From Aegilops tauschii subsp. strangulata (lineage: Eukaryota > Streptophyta > Magnoliopsida > Poales > Poaceae), in NCBI RefSeq assembly GCF_002575655.3, contig NC_053037.3, forward strand, positions 323,047,294-323,111,293: a stretch of 64,000 nucleotides of DNA. The letters are read 5' to 3'. Shown in pieces: positions 33,781 to 45,904 of the stretch. Position numbers and translations under genes: made by a program. Within the stretch, counting starts at the first letter, position 1. Each line of letters opens with the position of its first letter. Under the pieces are notes generated by a model. The model had not been told where the DNA came from, searched no databases, and saw only the letters and a list, made by a program, of their open reading frames with translations.

Positions 33781-34965
33781 ATGGCCCATGCTGTTGTTCC
33801 ATTGAATTTTAATGCGTTCATTGAGAAAACAAAGTTGAAAGATGATGGTAGCAATTACATGGACTGGGTCCGTAACTTGAGGATTATCCTCATTGCTGCA
33901 CAGAAGAATTACGTCCTGGAAGCACCGCTGGATGCCAGGCTTGCTGCAGATGCAACTGACGACGTTAAGAACGTCTGGCAGAGCAAAGCTGATGACTACT
34001 CAATAGTTCAGCGTGCCACGCTTTACGGCTTAGAACCGGGACTTCAACGACGTTTTGAACGTCATGGAGCATATGAGATGTTCCAAGAGTTGAAGTTAAT
34101 ATTTCAAGCAAATGCCCGGATTGAGAGATATGAAGTCTCCAATAAGTTCTACAGCTGCAAGATGGAGGAGAATAGTTCTGTCAGTGAACATATACTCAAA
34201 ATGTCTGGGTATAACAATCACTTGATTCAACTGGGAGTTAATCTTTCGGATGATAGTGTCATTGACAGAATTCTTCAATCACTGCCACCAAGCTACAAGA
34301 GCTTCGTGACGAACTATAATATGCAAGGGATGGATAAGACAATTCCCAAGCTCTTCGCAATGCTAAAGGCTACGGAGGTAGAAATCAAAAAGGAGCATCA
34401 AGTGTTGATGGTCAACAAGACCACCAGTTTGAAGAAAAAGGGCAAAGGGAAGAAGAAGGGGAACTTCAAGAAGAACAGCAAACAAGTTGCTACTCAAGAG
34501 AAGAAACCCAAGTCTGGACCTAAGCCTGAGACTGAGTGCTTCTACTGCAAGCAGACTGGACACTGGAAGCGGAACTGCCCCAAGTATTTGGCGGATAAGA
34601 AGGATGGCAAAGTGAACAAAGGTATATGTGATATACATGTTATTGATGTGTACCTTACTAGAGCTCGCAGTAGCACCTGGGTATTTGATACTGGTTATGT
34701 TGCTAATATTTGCAACTCGAAACAGGGACTACGGATTAAGCGAAGACTGGCTAAGGACGAGGTGACGATGCGCGTGGGAAATGGTTCCAAAGTTGATGTG
34801 ATCGTCGTCGGCACGCTACCTCTACATCTACCTTCGGGATTAGTTTTAGACCTGAATAATTGTTATTTGGTGCCAGCGTTGAGCATGAACATTATATCTG
34901 GATCTTGTTTGATGCGAGACGGTTATTCATTAAATCTGAGAATAATGGTTGTTCTATTTATATGA
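33781..34965 (+). pseudogene. E2 gag and protease (frameshifted at the end)
   Basis: The gag begins MAHAVVPLNFNAFIEKTK, with the Copia capsid core through residue 200, a lysine-rich linker, an intact zinc knuckle CFYCKQTGHWKRNC (C-X2-C-X4-H-X4-C, near residue 258) and then protease with WVFDTGYVANICN (D-T-G). Most copies have FDTGSVAHICN, so the residue after G is changed. The frame is lost near 34930, where one T is missing compared with copies E1 and B (GYSFKSENNG in those), giving a chance end at 34963. It is the best preserved gag of the three Copia copies in the window. Confidence 0.93.
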
Positions 34966-35690
34966 GTAATATCTTTTATGGTCATGCACCCTTGAAGAGT
35001 GGTCTATTTTTGTTGAATCTCGAAAGTAGTGATACACATATTCATAATGTTGAAGCCAAAAGATGCAGAGTTGATAATGATAGTGCAACTTATTTGTGGC
35101 ACTGCCGTTTGGGTCATATTGGTGTAAAGCGCATGAATAAACTCCATACTGATGGAATTTTGGAATCACTTGATTATGAATCACTTGGTACTTGCGAACC
35201 ATGCCTCATGGGCAAGATGACTAAAATGCCGTTCTCTGGAACTATGGAGCGAGCAACTGATTTGCTGGAGATCATACATACTGATGTATGTGGTCCAATG
35301 AATGTTGAGGCTCGCGGCGAGTATCGTTATTTTCTCACCTTCACAGATGATTTGAGCAGGTATGGGTATATCTACTTAATGAAACATAAGTCTGAAACAT
35401 TTGAAAAGTTCAAAGAATTTCAGAGTGAAGTGGAAAATCATCGTAACAAGAAAATAAAGTTTCTACGGTTCAATCATGGAGGAGAATATTTGAGTTACGA
35501 GTTTGGTCTACATTTGAAACAATGTGGAATAGTTTCGCAACTCACGCCACCCGGAACACCACGACGTAATGGTGTGTCCGAACGTCGTAATCGTACTTTA
35601 CTAGATATGGTGCAATCTATGATGTCTCTTACTGATTTACCGCTATCGTTTTGGGGTTATGTTGTAGAGACAGCTGACGTTAAATAGGGC
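34940..35690 (+). pseudogene. E2 integrase, second catalytic Asp lost
   Basis: The GAG-pre-integrase domain (ATYLWHCRLGHIGVKRMNKLH, CEPCLMGKM) is followed by the integrase core. The first Asp is kept in HTDVCGPMN and the Glu in NGVSERRNR. The motif read as LRSDRGGEY in E1 is LRFNHGGEY here (about 35465-35490), so the second DDE aspartate is Asn. The frame is broken again near 35680, where bases are missing in the TLNRAP region, ending at TAG 35685-35687. Integration by this protein would fail even without the frameshift. Confidence 0.92.
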
Positions 35691-37761
35691 ACCATCGAAA
35701 TCCATTGAGACGACGCGTTATGAACTGTGGTTTGGCAAGAAACCAAAGTTGTCGTTTCTTAAAGTTTGGGGCTGTGATGCTTATGTGAAAAAGCTTCAAC
35801 CTGATAAGCTCAAACCCAAATCGGAGAATTGTGTCTTCATAGGGTACCCAAAGGAAACTGTTGGGTACACCTTCTATCGCAGATCCGAAGGCAAGACATT
35901 CGTTGCCAAGAATGGATCCTTTCTAGAGAAGGAGTTTCTCTCGAAAGAAGTGAGTGGGAGGAAAGTAGAACTTGATGAGGTAATTGTACCTGCTCCCTTA
36001 TTGGAAAGTAGTTCATCACAGAAACTGGTTCCTGTGACACCTACACCAATTAGTGAGGAAGCTGACGATATCGAACATGAAACTTCAGATCAAGTTACTA
36101 CTGAACCTCGTAGGTCAACCAGAGTAAGATCCGCACCAGAGTGGTACGGTAATCCTATTCTGGAGGTCATGTTACTTGACCAAGGTGAACCTACGAACTA
36201 TGAAGAAGCGATGGTGAGCCCAGATTCCGCAAAATAGCTTGAGGCCATGAAATCTGAGATGGGATCCATGTATGAGAACAAAGTGTGGACTTTGGTTGAC
36301 TTGCCCGATGATCAGCAAGCCATTGAGAATAAATGGATCTTCAAGAAGAAGACTGACGCTGACAGTAATGTTACTGTCTATAAAGCCCGACTTGTTGCAA
36401 AAGGTTTTCGACAAGTTCAAGGGATTGACTATGATGAGACTTTCTCACCCGTAGCGATGCTTAAGTCTGTCTGAATCATGTTAGCAATTGCTGCATTTTA
36501 TGATTATGAAATTTGGCAAATGGATGTAAAAACTGCATTCCTGAATGGATATGTGGAAGAAGAGTTGTATATGATGCAACCAGAAGGTTTTGTCGATCCA
36601 AAGGGAGCTAACAAAGTGTGCAAGCTCCAGCGACCCATTTATGGACTGGTGCAAGCCTCTCGGAGTTGGAATAAACGTTTTGATAGTGTGATCAAAGCAT
36701 ATGGTTTTATACAGACTTTTGGAGAAGCATGTATTTACAAGAAAGTGAGTGGGAGCTCTGTAGCATTTCTGATATTATATGTGGATGACATATTACTGAT
36801 TGGAAATGATATAGAATTTATGGATAGCATAAAAGGATACTTGAATAAAAGTTTTTCAATGAAAGACCTCGGTGAAGCTGCTTACATATTAGGCATCAAG
36901 ATCTATAGAGATAGATCAAGACGCTTGATAGGACTTTCACAAAGCACATACCTTGACAAAGTCTTGAAGAAGTTCAAAATGGATCAAACAAAGAAAGGGT
37001 TCTTGCCTGTGTTACAAGGTGTGAAGTTGAGTCAGACTCAATGCCCGACCACTGCCGAAGATAGAGAGAAAATGAAAGATGTTCCCTATGCTTCAGCCAT
37101 AGGCTCTATCATGTATGCAATGTTGTGTACCAGACCTGATGTTTGTCTTGCTATTAGCCTAGCAGGGAGGTACCAAAGTAATCTAGGAGTGGATCACTGG
37201 ACAGCGGTCAAGAACATCCTGAAATACCTGAAAAGGACTAAGGATATGTTTCTTGTTTATGGGGGTGACAAAGAGCTAGTCATAAATGGTTACGTCGATG
37301 CAAGCTTTGACACTGATCCGGACGATTCTAAATCACAAACCGGATACGTGTTTACATTGAACGGTGGAGCTGTCAGTTGGTGCAGTTCTAAACAAAGCGT
37401 CGTGGCGGAATCTACGTGTGAAGCGGAGTACATAGCTGCTTCGGAAGCAGCAAATGAAGGAGTCTGGATGAAGGAGTTCATATCCGATCTAGGTGTCATA
37501 CCTAGTGCATCGGGTCCAATGAAAATCTTTTGTGACAATACTGGTGCAATTGCTTTGGCAAAGGAATCCAGATTTCACAAGAGAACCAAGCACATCAAGA
37601 GACGCTTCAATTCCATCCGGGACCAAGTCCAGGTGGGAGACATAGAGATTTGCAAGATACATACGGATCTGAATGTTGCAGACCCGTTGACTAAGCCTCT
37701 TCCACGAGCAAAACATGATCAGCACCAAAACTCCATGGGTGTTAGAATCATTACTGTGTAA
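35691..37761 (+). pseudogene. E2 integrase C-terminus, reverse transcriptase and RNase H
   Basis: Segments in order are: the integrase tail and linker (FLKVWGCDAYVKKLQPDKL, STRVRSAPEWYGNP), ending in TAG at 36235-36237 where Trp is expected; RT N-terminus (NKWIFKKKTDADSNVTVYKA, IDYDETFSPVA) with TGA at 36472-36474 where Arg is expected; then 427 codons of RT core (MDVKTAFLNG, catalytic YVDDILLIGND) and RNase H (GYVDASFDTDPDDSKSQTG, SSKQSVVAESTCEAEY). It ends SMGVRIITV with TAA at 37759. The last segment is intact, so the stops arose after a recent active history. Spacing to the purine tract and 3' LTR is normal. Confidence 0.93.
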
Positions 37762-37794
37762 TCTAGATTATTGACTCTTGTGCATGTGGGAGAC

Positions 37795-39523
37795 TGAAGG
37801 AAATATGCCCTAGAGGCAATAATAAAGTTATTATTTATTTCCTCATATCATGATAAATGTTTATTATTCATGCTAGAATTGTATTAACCGGAAACATAAT
37901 ACATGTGTGAATACATAGACAAACATAGTGTCACTAGTATGCCTCTACTTGACTAGCTCGTTAATCGAAGATGGTTAAGTTTCCTAGCCATGGACATGAG
38001 TTGTCATTTGATTAACGGGATCACATCATTAGGAGAATATTGTGATTGACTTGACCCATTCCGTTAGCTTAGCACTTGATCGTTTAGTATGTTGCTATTG
38101 CTTTCTTCATGACTTATACATGTTCCTATGACTATGAGATTATGCAACTCCCGTTTACCGGAGGAACACTTTGTGTGCTACCAAACGTCACAACGTAACT
38201 GGGTGATTATAAAGGTTCTCTACAGGTGTCTCCGAAGGTACTTGTTGGGTTGGCATATTTCGAGATTAGGATTTGTCACTCCGATTCTCGGAGAGGTATC
38301 TCTGGGCCCTCTCGGTAATGCACATCACCATAAGCCTTGCAAGCATTGTGACTAATAAGTTAGTTGCGAGATGATGTATTACAGAACGAGTAAAGAGACT
38401 TGCCGGTAACGAGATTGAACTAGGTATTGAGATACCGACGATCGAATCTCGGGCAAGTAACATACCGATGACAAAGGGAACAACGTATGTTGTTATGCGG
38501 TTTGACCGATAAAGATCTTCGTAGAATATGTAGGAGCCAATATGAGCATCCGGGTTCCGCTATTGGTTATTGACCGGAGACGTGTCTCGGTCATGTCTAC
38601 ATAGTTCTCAAACCCGTAGGGTCCGCACGCTTAAAGTTAGATGACGATCGGTATTATGAGTTTTGTGTTTTGATGTACCGAAGGTAGTTCAGAGTCCCGG
38701 ATATGATCACGGACATGACGAGGAGTCTCAAAATGGTCGAGACGTTAAGATTGATATATTGGAATGTTATATTCGGACACCGGATGAGTTCCGGGAGTTA
38801 TCGGATAAATACCGGAGAAACCGGGAGGTTACCGGAACCTCCCGGGGGGTTATTGGGCCTCATGGGCCCAAGTGGTGGAAGAGGAGAGACGGCCAGCTAG
38901 GGGTGCGTGCCCCCCTAGCCCAAACCGAATTGGACTAGGGGGCCGGCCCCCCCTTTTCTTCTTCTTCTCCTCCCCTTCCTTCCCCTCTCCTACTTGGACT
39001 AGGAAAGAGGGGGGAATCCTACTTGGAGTAGGATTGCCCCACTTGGGCGAGCCTCCTCCCCTTGGCCGGCCCTCTCCTCCTCCCCCCTTTATATACGGAG
39101 GAGGGGGCACCCCATAGACACAACAATTGATCTCTTGATCTCTTGGCCGTGTGCGGTGCCCCCCTCCACCATATTCCACCTCGATAATATCGTAGCGGTG
39201 CTTAGGCGAAGCCCTGCGTCGGTAGCATCATCATCACCGTCACCACGCCGTCGTGCTGACGGAACTCTCCCTCAAAGCTCGGCTATATCGGAGTTCGAGG
39301 GACGTCATCGAGCTGAACGTGTGCTGAACTCGGAGGTGCCGTACGTTCGGTACTCGGATCGGTCGGATCATGAAGACGTACGACTACATCAACCGCATTG
39401 TGCTAACGCTTCCGCTTTCGGTCTACGAGGGTACGTGGACACACTCTTCCCTCTCGTTGCTATGCATCACCATGATCCTGTGTGTGCGTAGGAATTTTTT
39501 TGAAATTACTACGTTCCCCAACA
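37795..39523 (+). repeat. 3' LTR of E2 (1729 bp)
   Basis: Its ends and length are the same as those of the 5' LTR at 21723-23451. It is followed by gaaac. A short plus-strand frame and mirror frames within it are shadows shared by both LTRs. Confidence 0.97.
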
Positions 39524-39528
39524 GAAAC

Positions 39529-40603
39529 TTCACATGACCCCTACCTCATGTGGGGATTGCAAGAAGATTGAGGAAAAATGATGTGCCATTGACGAGTGGA
39601 TCGTACAGTACGAAGGCAGCTAACATGGAGACTCTGAGTTTGGGCATTGCCTCAGCGGTCTCCATATGCACAACATATGCTTCATCCACGTTACGAAGCC
39701 TCTCAATATGGGACGGGGCTTGCCCACTCCCGTCCGATGCTCCCATATGTGCTCCAAACATGTTATTTTTTCATCCAAAAGATGTACGATTTTCGTTCTA
39801 TGACAATTCTTTTCAAACGGAAGCAAATCACTGAGCTCCCGTATCCTGTCTCTCCTTTGTATGTATTCCCTTCCTCCCCGGAAGCTCATTTCCGACAATC
39901 AAACATGGTAAGGAGGAAGCATGAAGAATTGAGTGAATCTGGCCATTGCTCTCTGCTCCCGTTGCTGCACCTCCTCCCTCCTTCCCCACCGGGCACTGTC
40001 TCCCCCGTGGCCAAACCATGCAGCTGCAGCACAAGCTCAGCATTGAATCAAATCGGACCTAGGCCATGGCCTCAAGCAGGAGGTGGGCATTAAGGAGGAG
40101 CACCGTCTCTCCATAGCTGGGGCGTCGCCCCTATACCAGATGTCGACCCTCTCCAACCTCAAGACAACCTCCGTCTCTTGGTTTTGCTCCTCCTCCTTGC
40201 TGCCCTTGATCCCTCATTGTTCGATCTAGCTTGTTTCTTGCTTCTTCTAATTTTGTTGTCTGTTGATTGCATCTATTCTCGTTCCAAAGGCCGGGTCTTG
40301 GAGTTGAGGTATGGACATGTAGTGTCTGGGACAGTTGAGGTCGGTAAGGAGCAGAGGCCATGGAGCCCATCATGAAATTGTAGGCGGTCAACTATTCTAC
40401 TACAATAGAAAGACGGGATATTTGACCGATGGTCTTTAATCCATGGTCATCGTTGACAGTTTTGAAATTCTTTCAGCAGGGAAACTTAAGCAATCGATTT
40501 GACAAGGAAAAGAACAATGAAAAGAGATCATGAAGAGTATACTTTTGGTCCTTGAGATGGATCACCGCCCCTCATAATACCCGGGACCAATGTTTTGGAC
40601 TTC
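39529..40603. other. Unassigned intergenic DNA right of E2
   Basis: Two minus-strand open frames (39546-39761 and 39620-39898, up to 92 codons) overlap, but I recognise no family. CT-rich DNA follows at 39930-40010. No element ends are seen. Confidence 0.4.
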
Positions 40604-41060
40604 TTTTTGCGAGAGAAACTTCGTATTTATTCATAATCAATCATGGCAGTAGTGAACTCGAAAGGTAATAAAAATTACAACCATGTTCATAGGCCACCTA
40701 GCGACGAGTAGAAGCACTGGAGCGAGCCAAATGCGTGCAACCGTCATCGCCCCTCACTCACACCAGAGCCTGGCAGATTTTATTGTAGTAGACCATCAGG
40801 AAGTCGTCGTGCTAAGATCCCATAGGACAAACGCACCAGAGAAGCAACCATCACCGATGAAGAAACTCGTAGATAGGAAGGATCAACTCTATAAACACCC
40901 AGACGAAGACTGGATCCAAATAGATCCACCTAAGATCAGCACCGACCGAGTCCGAGAGGATTCGTCGAAGACGCACCTCCACACGCTATCCAAGGATGCT
41001 AGATGCACCAATGAGACGTGGATTGAATGTGGAGGACATTATTCCTACCAATAAGATGTC
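40604..41060 (-). mobile_element. Probable 3' fragment of a LINE or similar retroposon (reverse orientation)
   Basis: The minus strand ends ATGAATAAATACGAAGTTTCTCTCGCAAAAAG, a tail style seen at plant LINE ends, and the preceding 400 bases look like a decayed repeat from memory of Triticeae sequences. No domain can be shown and no target duplication was found, so the class is tentative. Confidence 0.35.
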
Positions 41061-41628
41061 CCTTTCCTTCAACCCCTAGGTCGCTTGATACTACCTTGTT
41101 CTACGTGGGATTGATTCGTTCGACGCACCTTAGCTTTCAGATTGTAAAATACTATTCTTTTACCTAAGATTGAATTTGTTTGATGTGCTTCTGCCAAGGA
41201 TCTTGTTCAAGATTGATCTGGACGATCTAATATTATGGTGAGATTTGAGTGTTTCCTCTATAAATTAGCAGAGATTGGTGTGGTGTCTTGTGGATTCGCA
41301 TAATCTAAGAGGTTTGACGCCCAAACCTATGCTTTGTGTGTTTGGCAGCAAAATAGTAACATTGACGCCCTTCTTTCCTCCAGATTTAACGAGTATTACG
41401 TAGCATTTTTGTCACAGAGGGTATTACGGGGTGTTATATGGAGGGAAATAAAACATGGTTTTGTGTTCTTTTTGTCTAGAAAAGAGACGTAGGGGGTGAG
41501 ATAATTGGTGTGGCTGTTGGATGAAAAAAATAACGTGTTGGTGGCACAGATGGAAGCACGGGACGTTCGCCAATACGGCCACTCTGCTCTATTTGCTTTA
41601 ACTTGATGCATGCGTGGGATTTCATCTA
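41061..41628. other. Unassigned intergenic DNA
   Basis: This is AT-rich sequence without recognisable genes or repeat ends. Confidence 0.4.
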
Positions 41629-41844
41629 CTCAATCTAAATGGGAATATAAGCCAGGCACGAGTTTTTAGGTCCACAATTTGACTAGAGAAAACATGTGTT
41701 GTGTATATAAAAAATTATATCTCTAGATTAATTATCGAACAAACTTTCTGAACAAATATTTTTTGTGGCACATTATAGAAGTTTAGCTAGTTAAATCGAC
41801 GACCTAAATTTCTGTACCGGACTTATATTCCCATCCGGAGGGAG
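41629..41844. mobile_element. Stowaway MITE (216 bp) with TA target duplication
   Basis: The left end after TA (41627-41628) reads ctcaatctaaatgggaatataag. The right end, inverted, reads ctccctccggatgggaatataag before TA (41845-41846). Including TA, 20 of 25 terminal bases match, and the right terminus has the standard Stowaway ctccctccg. The inner sequence is AT-rich with no coding. The left terminus has mutated more than the right. Confidence 0.85.
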
Positions 41845-41846
41845 TA

Positions 41847-42549
41847 TGCACACAACTGCTTTGACTAGTTAGGTGATTAGGTCCATGCCCCCTGCTTTAC
41901 AGACTTTAAACCGACCCATCTATCAAGCGCAGGGCTTGTACCGCCTAATGGAATCACACGTACGTGGCACTCAAACTTGGTGGTTCAAATCCATCCTGCA
42001 TGCAGGTTGGGGATATCTGTATATGGTGCCTCAAATATACTACATGCTGGTATAATAAATAAAGAAAGTATGATAAAGCTACGTACTACGTGGACGTGGC
42101 CGGTTGCAAGAAAGAACCATCTCTCTGGGATTGCGATGTCAAGCCCGGGGGAACTCGTAATGCTATTGTTCGGTACGAGCTAGAAATGGGTGACGCAGAC
42201 GCATATATGTCGACCGGTCGGTCGGGTCTATCTGATACCGTATCTGACCGACGGCGCTTTCGAGCCCGTTCATGTGCACTACAAGGGATTCGGAAGCGGA
42301 GATGCATCTAATCTGCCTGCCATGCCTGCATATGACGTTGGAGGTTGGACAGGGTAATATATACGTGCGGGCACGTATTAGCTAGAGCCGTGCAATATAT
42401 GGGCCTCCGCGTGCATGTGCATGTCACGTTATCGTGCGTCGGTGTTAGGGTTGGATCAGTTACACATACATATGTGTCCATTGGAAAAGCGAAAAAATTC
42501 AGCATGTGTCCGCACAACGTTAGTTGTAGAATAATGTTGTTGTTTTAGA
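41847..42549. other. Unassigned intergenic DNA
   Basis: No gene is seen. A tRNA-type B-box word (ggttcaaatcc, 41982-41992) occurs without a tRNA fold or A box. Confidence 0.4.
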
Positions 42550-43790
42550 TAATGCAAGATGGGAAATCCTCTAAAACAACCGGCTGATTTTCTCTCCCGT
42601 AAACCACCATATCTGCCCGCCACGTGCCCCCGTGGGGGCCCACCACCGCTCTTCTTCCACCTTATCTCTCCACTAGTTTCTTTCTTCCCTTTTTCCCTTT
42701 CCCTTTCCCTTTCTCTCATTCGTGAGCCAGAGCGAGATGAGAGGATCATCGAGATGACAGCACCGCCGTCGGAGTTGAGGAATGGAAATAGCCGCTGTCG
42801 CCGCTACCTGATGGCCCGTGCGTGCTGCTGCCGCCCACAACTGTACCCCATGGGGACCTCTGCCATTGCTGCGAGCAGAGGAGAGTTGCACAACGCCGAC
42901 CACCCGGCTGCCGCAAGCTGCGAGGTCAGCCGACGCCACTGCAGGGGGGTGGGGGAGAGCACCCCGGCTGCTTCCATGGATGGCGGCGGTGGTGCAAGGG
43001 CTGGCCGGAGCGCGCGTGAGCTGCTGCAAGGCGGCCGGTCGCTGACGTACTTCTTTTTGCGGTAAAGACTTCAGGTGCTTCAATTTGACCGGCGCCTGTC
43101 GGTGTTGTGGACGGAGGCTCAGTGATGCAGCTCATCCATGTTGTGGACGGAGGCTACCACGGAGCTTCAATGGAGCATCGCCGGGACCGTCGATGTTGCG
43201 ATGGAGCTTTTGCCGCGCCGCGCAATGTGCTGCTATGGAGCATCGCCGGGGGCGTCTGTGCTTCCATAGACTTGCAATGGAGCATCAGGGAGCTGCAATG
43301 CAACGTAGGTGGTGCTGCGACCCACGGTTCTCGCCGGCGGCGGAGCTGCAATGCAATGCGATGTGGTGCTCTGACCTGTCGCCGGCGACGGAGCTGCAAT
43401 GCAATGCGATATGGTGCCCGGACCTGTCGCCGGCTGCGGAGCTGCAATGCAATGCGATGTGGTGCCCAGACCTGCTCATCTAGTCGGCAGCAGAAGCTCC
43501 AATGGAACGGTGTCTTTTTTGCTGCGGCGGAGATGACCTGCTCATCTCGCCGGTCGTCTCTGCTACAAGGCGACCATGATACCTGGCCGGTGCGGCAGGC
43601 GGTAGCACGAGACAGGAGGGCAACGAGCGATGAATTGGTGCTGCGCTGGAGAGATGACGGGTCAAATTTCTGCTGGGTTGCGGACGTGGTCTGGTTGTCA
43701 AATCAGATGGTTGTGAAGCGCCTCATCCAACGGCGGGCAAGGCGATTTATAATTGGTTCCTGTTATCCGGATGACGCCTAGCAGTTGCCA
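42550..43790. other. GC-rich repetitive stretch, possibly part of a non-autonomous DNA element
   Basis: It contains a CT-rich tract (42660-42720), then GC-rich DNA with recurring words ggagcatcgccgg, ggagctgcaatg and tgctgc, including a 48-bp tandem array. Open frames on both strands here follow from the composition and show no protein family. The style resembles the inner part of Triticeae Mutator-like non-autonomous elements, but terminal repeats were not found. Confidence 0.4.
43341..43474. repeat. 48-bp tandem repeat, about 2.8 copies
   Basis: Units start cggagctgcaatgcaatgcg at 43341, 43389 and 43437, and continue with atgtggtgc...gacctgtcgccgg. The period of 48 is a multiple of three, so the minus-strand frame shows a repeated 16-residue pattern (HHIALHCSSAAGDRSG). 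I take that as a by-product. Confidence 0.85.
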
Positions 43791-45904
43791 TGCATGATAG
43801 TCTGGGGTGATAGACTGCCAAGCAAGCACTACAAAGCGTAACGGTAATGTATTCGGGCCATGTGTGCATGCACGCAACGTGTTCCATGTACCGAAGGCCT
43901 ATATATTTATCCCCGCAAAAGAAAAAAAAAGGCCTATATATATCAAGGAATATACTACCACGTACTTTTCGTACATTTTTTTTGGCAACCATACATATAC
44001 AACGGAGAAGAGAAAACAAATTTAGCACGTTGATGGCACAAAGTTCACTGTATAATGCTGTTATCGGCAGGGGACAAGATAGATATTACTACTGTTTGAT
44101 GTGGCCATCAGTACGTTGTGAGTTGAAAATGCACAGGGGCACGCACTTGCGCCGGTGACCTGGTATGTTCGTTCGCGCCTTGATTTCTGCACTTGTGTGT
44201 ACGGAAAAATCGTAAAAAACCACTGGTAATAGATATACGCTATGAATACAATAAAATACAGTCGAGTATATATATATCGGTCTTGTACAGATACGTCATA
44301 CATACAGTTGCACTATTCCCTCTTTGACTATGGGTGGACCTTATATGTTACTTCTTTGCTTCCTGTTCATCTCCTTCCTCCTGTCTCTGCATTTTCAGTC
44401 TGTAGGAACTCTTCTTCCTTTTCTACATCTTCATTGTTGTGCCATCTACGTTCATCCAATGCTTTCTATTCTCTTTGCTTTCACGTAATTCCTTCCTTTG
44501 CGTCGCTGCTTCACCTACCGTGGGTATTCTGTGAACTACCAGTATGATATCTTTCCGAGCAGAGTTTGATGCATTAAAGTTGCAGTTCGACAGGTAATTT
44601 ATTCTGCTACTCCTTGTATTCTGTTACTATTCTTGGTTACTCACATAGGCCGCTCATATCTTTCTATCTCGCATTGTATCGATGCACGTCTGCGGTGCTC
44701 AGATCATCTGATGCAAACTCATGTTTACCATCTGACGTTTGTGCGGAGGATTGTGATGTTACAAAGGTTCAATCATCACATGATTCTGAATCGACAACTG
44801 GGGTACATGGTTGTCTTGCGCAACGAACTTCTTTTACAGATTCACATATCCATACATCTGAATTTGTACCTTAAATCGATTCAATGCCAATGAATATTTC
44901 AGTTTCCTCCCAATACAACCATCAACATACTAGGTGATTTTGAAATCTTTTGCTTCCATATTAATAGTTTATTATTTCATCAGCAAGTTACGTTATCTGA
45001 AACTTGTTGCATTTAAGTTTCATTGGTGTACCTTAACTAGTTCTTAATGCCATCATGTACAACAACTTTCAAAATGTTATGCATTCTGGACTGAGTGTTG
45101 ATTGTGATACCCACAGTGGTTTAGACGAAATGTCTTCGCTCGATAATATGAGTATGCCTGCCAGTCCAAGTTCGTCTGATATACCTCTCAGTCATGAACG
45201 AATATAACAAATTGTCTGGTAATTTTTCTCGGTACGCACTTGTATTCCAGTCATCTTTACAGACATTGTTCGCCAAATTGGATAGCTATGAAATTTAAAG
45301 TATATTTCTCATATATTTTTGCTTACTTGTTTCAGATGGAAAGAGAGTGTAAATTGTATTCATATATGCTCACAACAGATAGATGATCAACACGAAGGAG
45401 AACCTGATTCTAGTGATACTGCTCACTACAACAAATTGTCACAACGGTTCTTTCTGTTATTTACTACCTTTGTTAACATTATTTCAGATGGCACAACAGT
45501 CTTAATTCTACCAATATCTCATTTGATTCACTTGATGTTCTGTCCAATGTTCCACTTTCCCCTCATATTCCTCAGTTTCTCTCTATGCCTTCATGACAGC
45601 CACCTGAATTAGTGCATATACATGGTTCAAATGATTCCACTATACGTAATCAGCACCTATCGTCTTCTATGCCAAAAATAAACAAAATGATGTCGACTCG
45701 ATCCAATGTGCACTGACAACTCATATGTAGATCCTCTACCTCCCTACAAATTTACTGTGTTCAGTTTACATATCTTCGCTTGTATATTACTAATTTTAAA
45801 ATTCTTTACCAGGTCACATTCCAATTCTCTTCTAGATGTTCAGCCACCAAACAATTCTCGCTTTTGTGCTCTACAAAAATCATTATATGCATATTCAACA
45901 CGAA
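43791..45904. other. Flank and decayed N-terminal part of the MULE transposase gene
   Basis: From about 44560 coding-like pieces alternate with T-rich intron-like DNA: a 60-codon piece ending TSEFVP at about 44872, a serine-rich SSLDNMSMPASPSSSDIPLS piece near 45130, and a piece ending near 45430. They fit a spliced, acidic, serine-rich N-terminal region before the FAR1 domain but cannot be joined with confidence. 43791-44500 shows nothing recognisable. Confidence 0.4.

Larger units (their letters stand above)
21723..39523 (+). mobile_element. Complete Copia element, Angela type (E2), split by a nested Gypsy element
   Basis: The target duplication gaaac is present on both sides (21718-21722 and 39524-39528). 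Two LTRs of exactly 1729 bp start tgaaggaaatatgccc and end ccccaaca. A primer binding site follows the left LTR and a purine-rich tract precedes the right one (gtgggagac, 37786-37794). Removing the nested insertion (24314-33408, counting one target copy) leaves an element of about 8.7 kb, the usual size for the family. By eye the LTRs differ at about 42 substitutions and 2 indels (2.4 percent). With 1.3e-8 substitutions per site per year that is roughly 0.9 million years. Coding is broken at several points. Confidence 0.97.

Noticed and set aside
41982..41992. Possible tRNA gene (B-box word ggttcaaatcc)
   Set aside because: No A box at proper distance and no acceptor or anticodon stem could be formed around it.
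42559..43781. Open frames up to 224 codons, looked at as a possible secreted or Cys-rich gene
   Set aside because: They overlap on both strands, follow tandem repeats and GC composition, and have no recognisable domain or splice structure.
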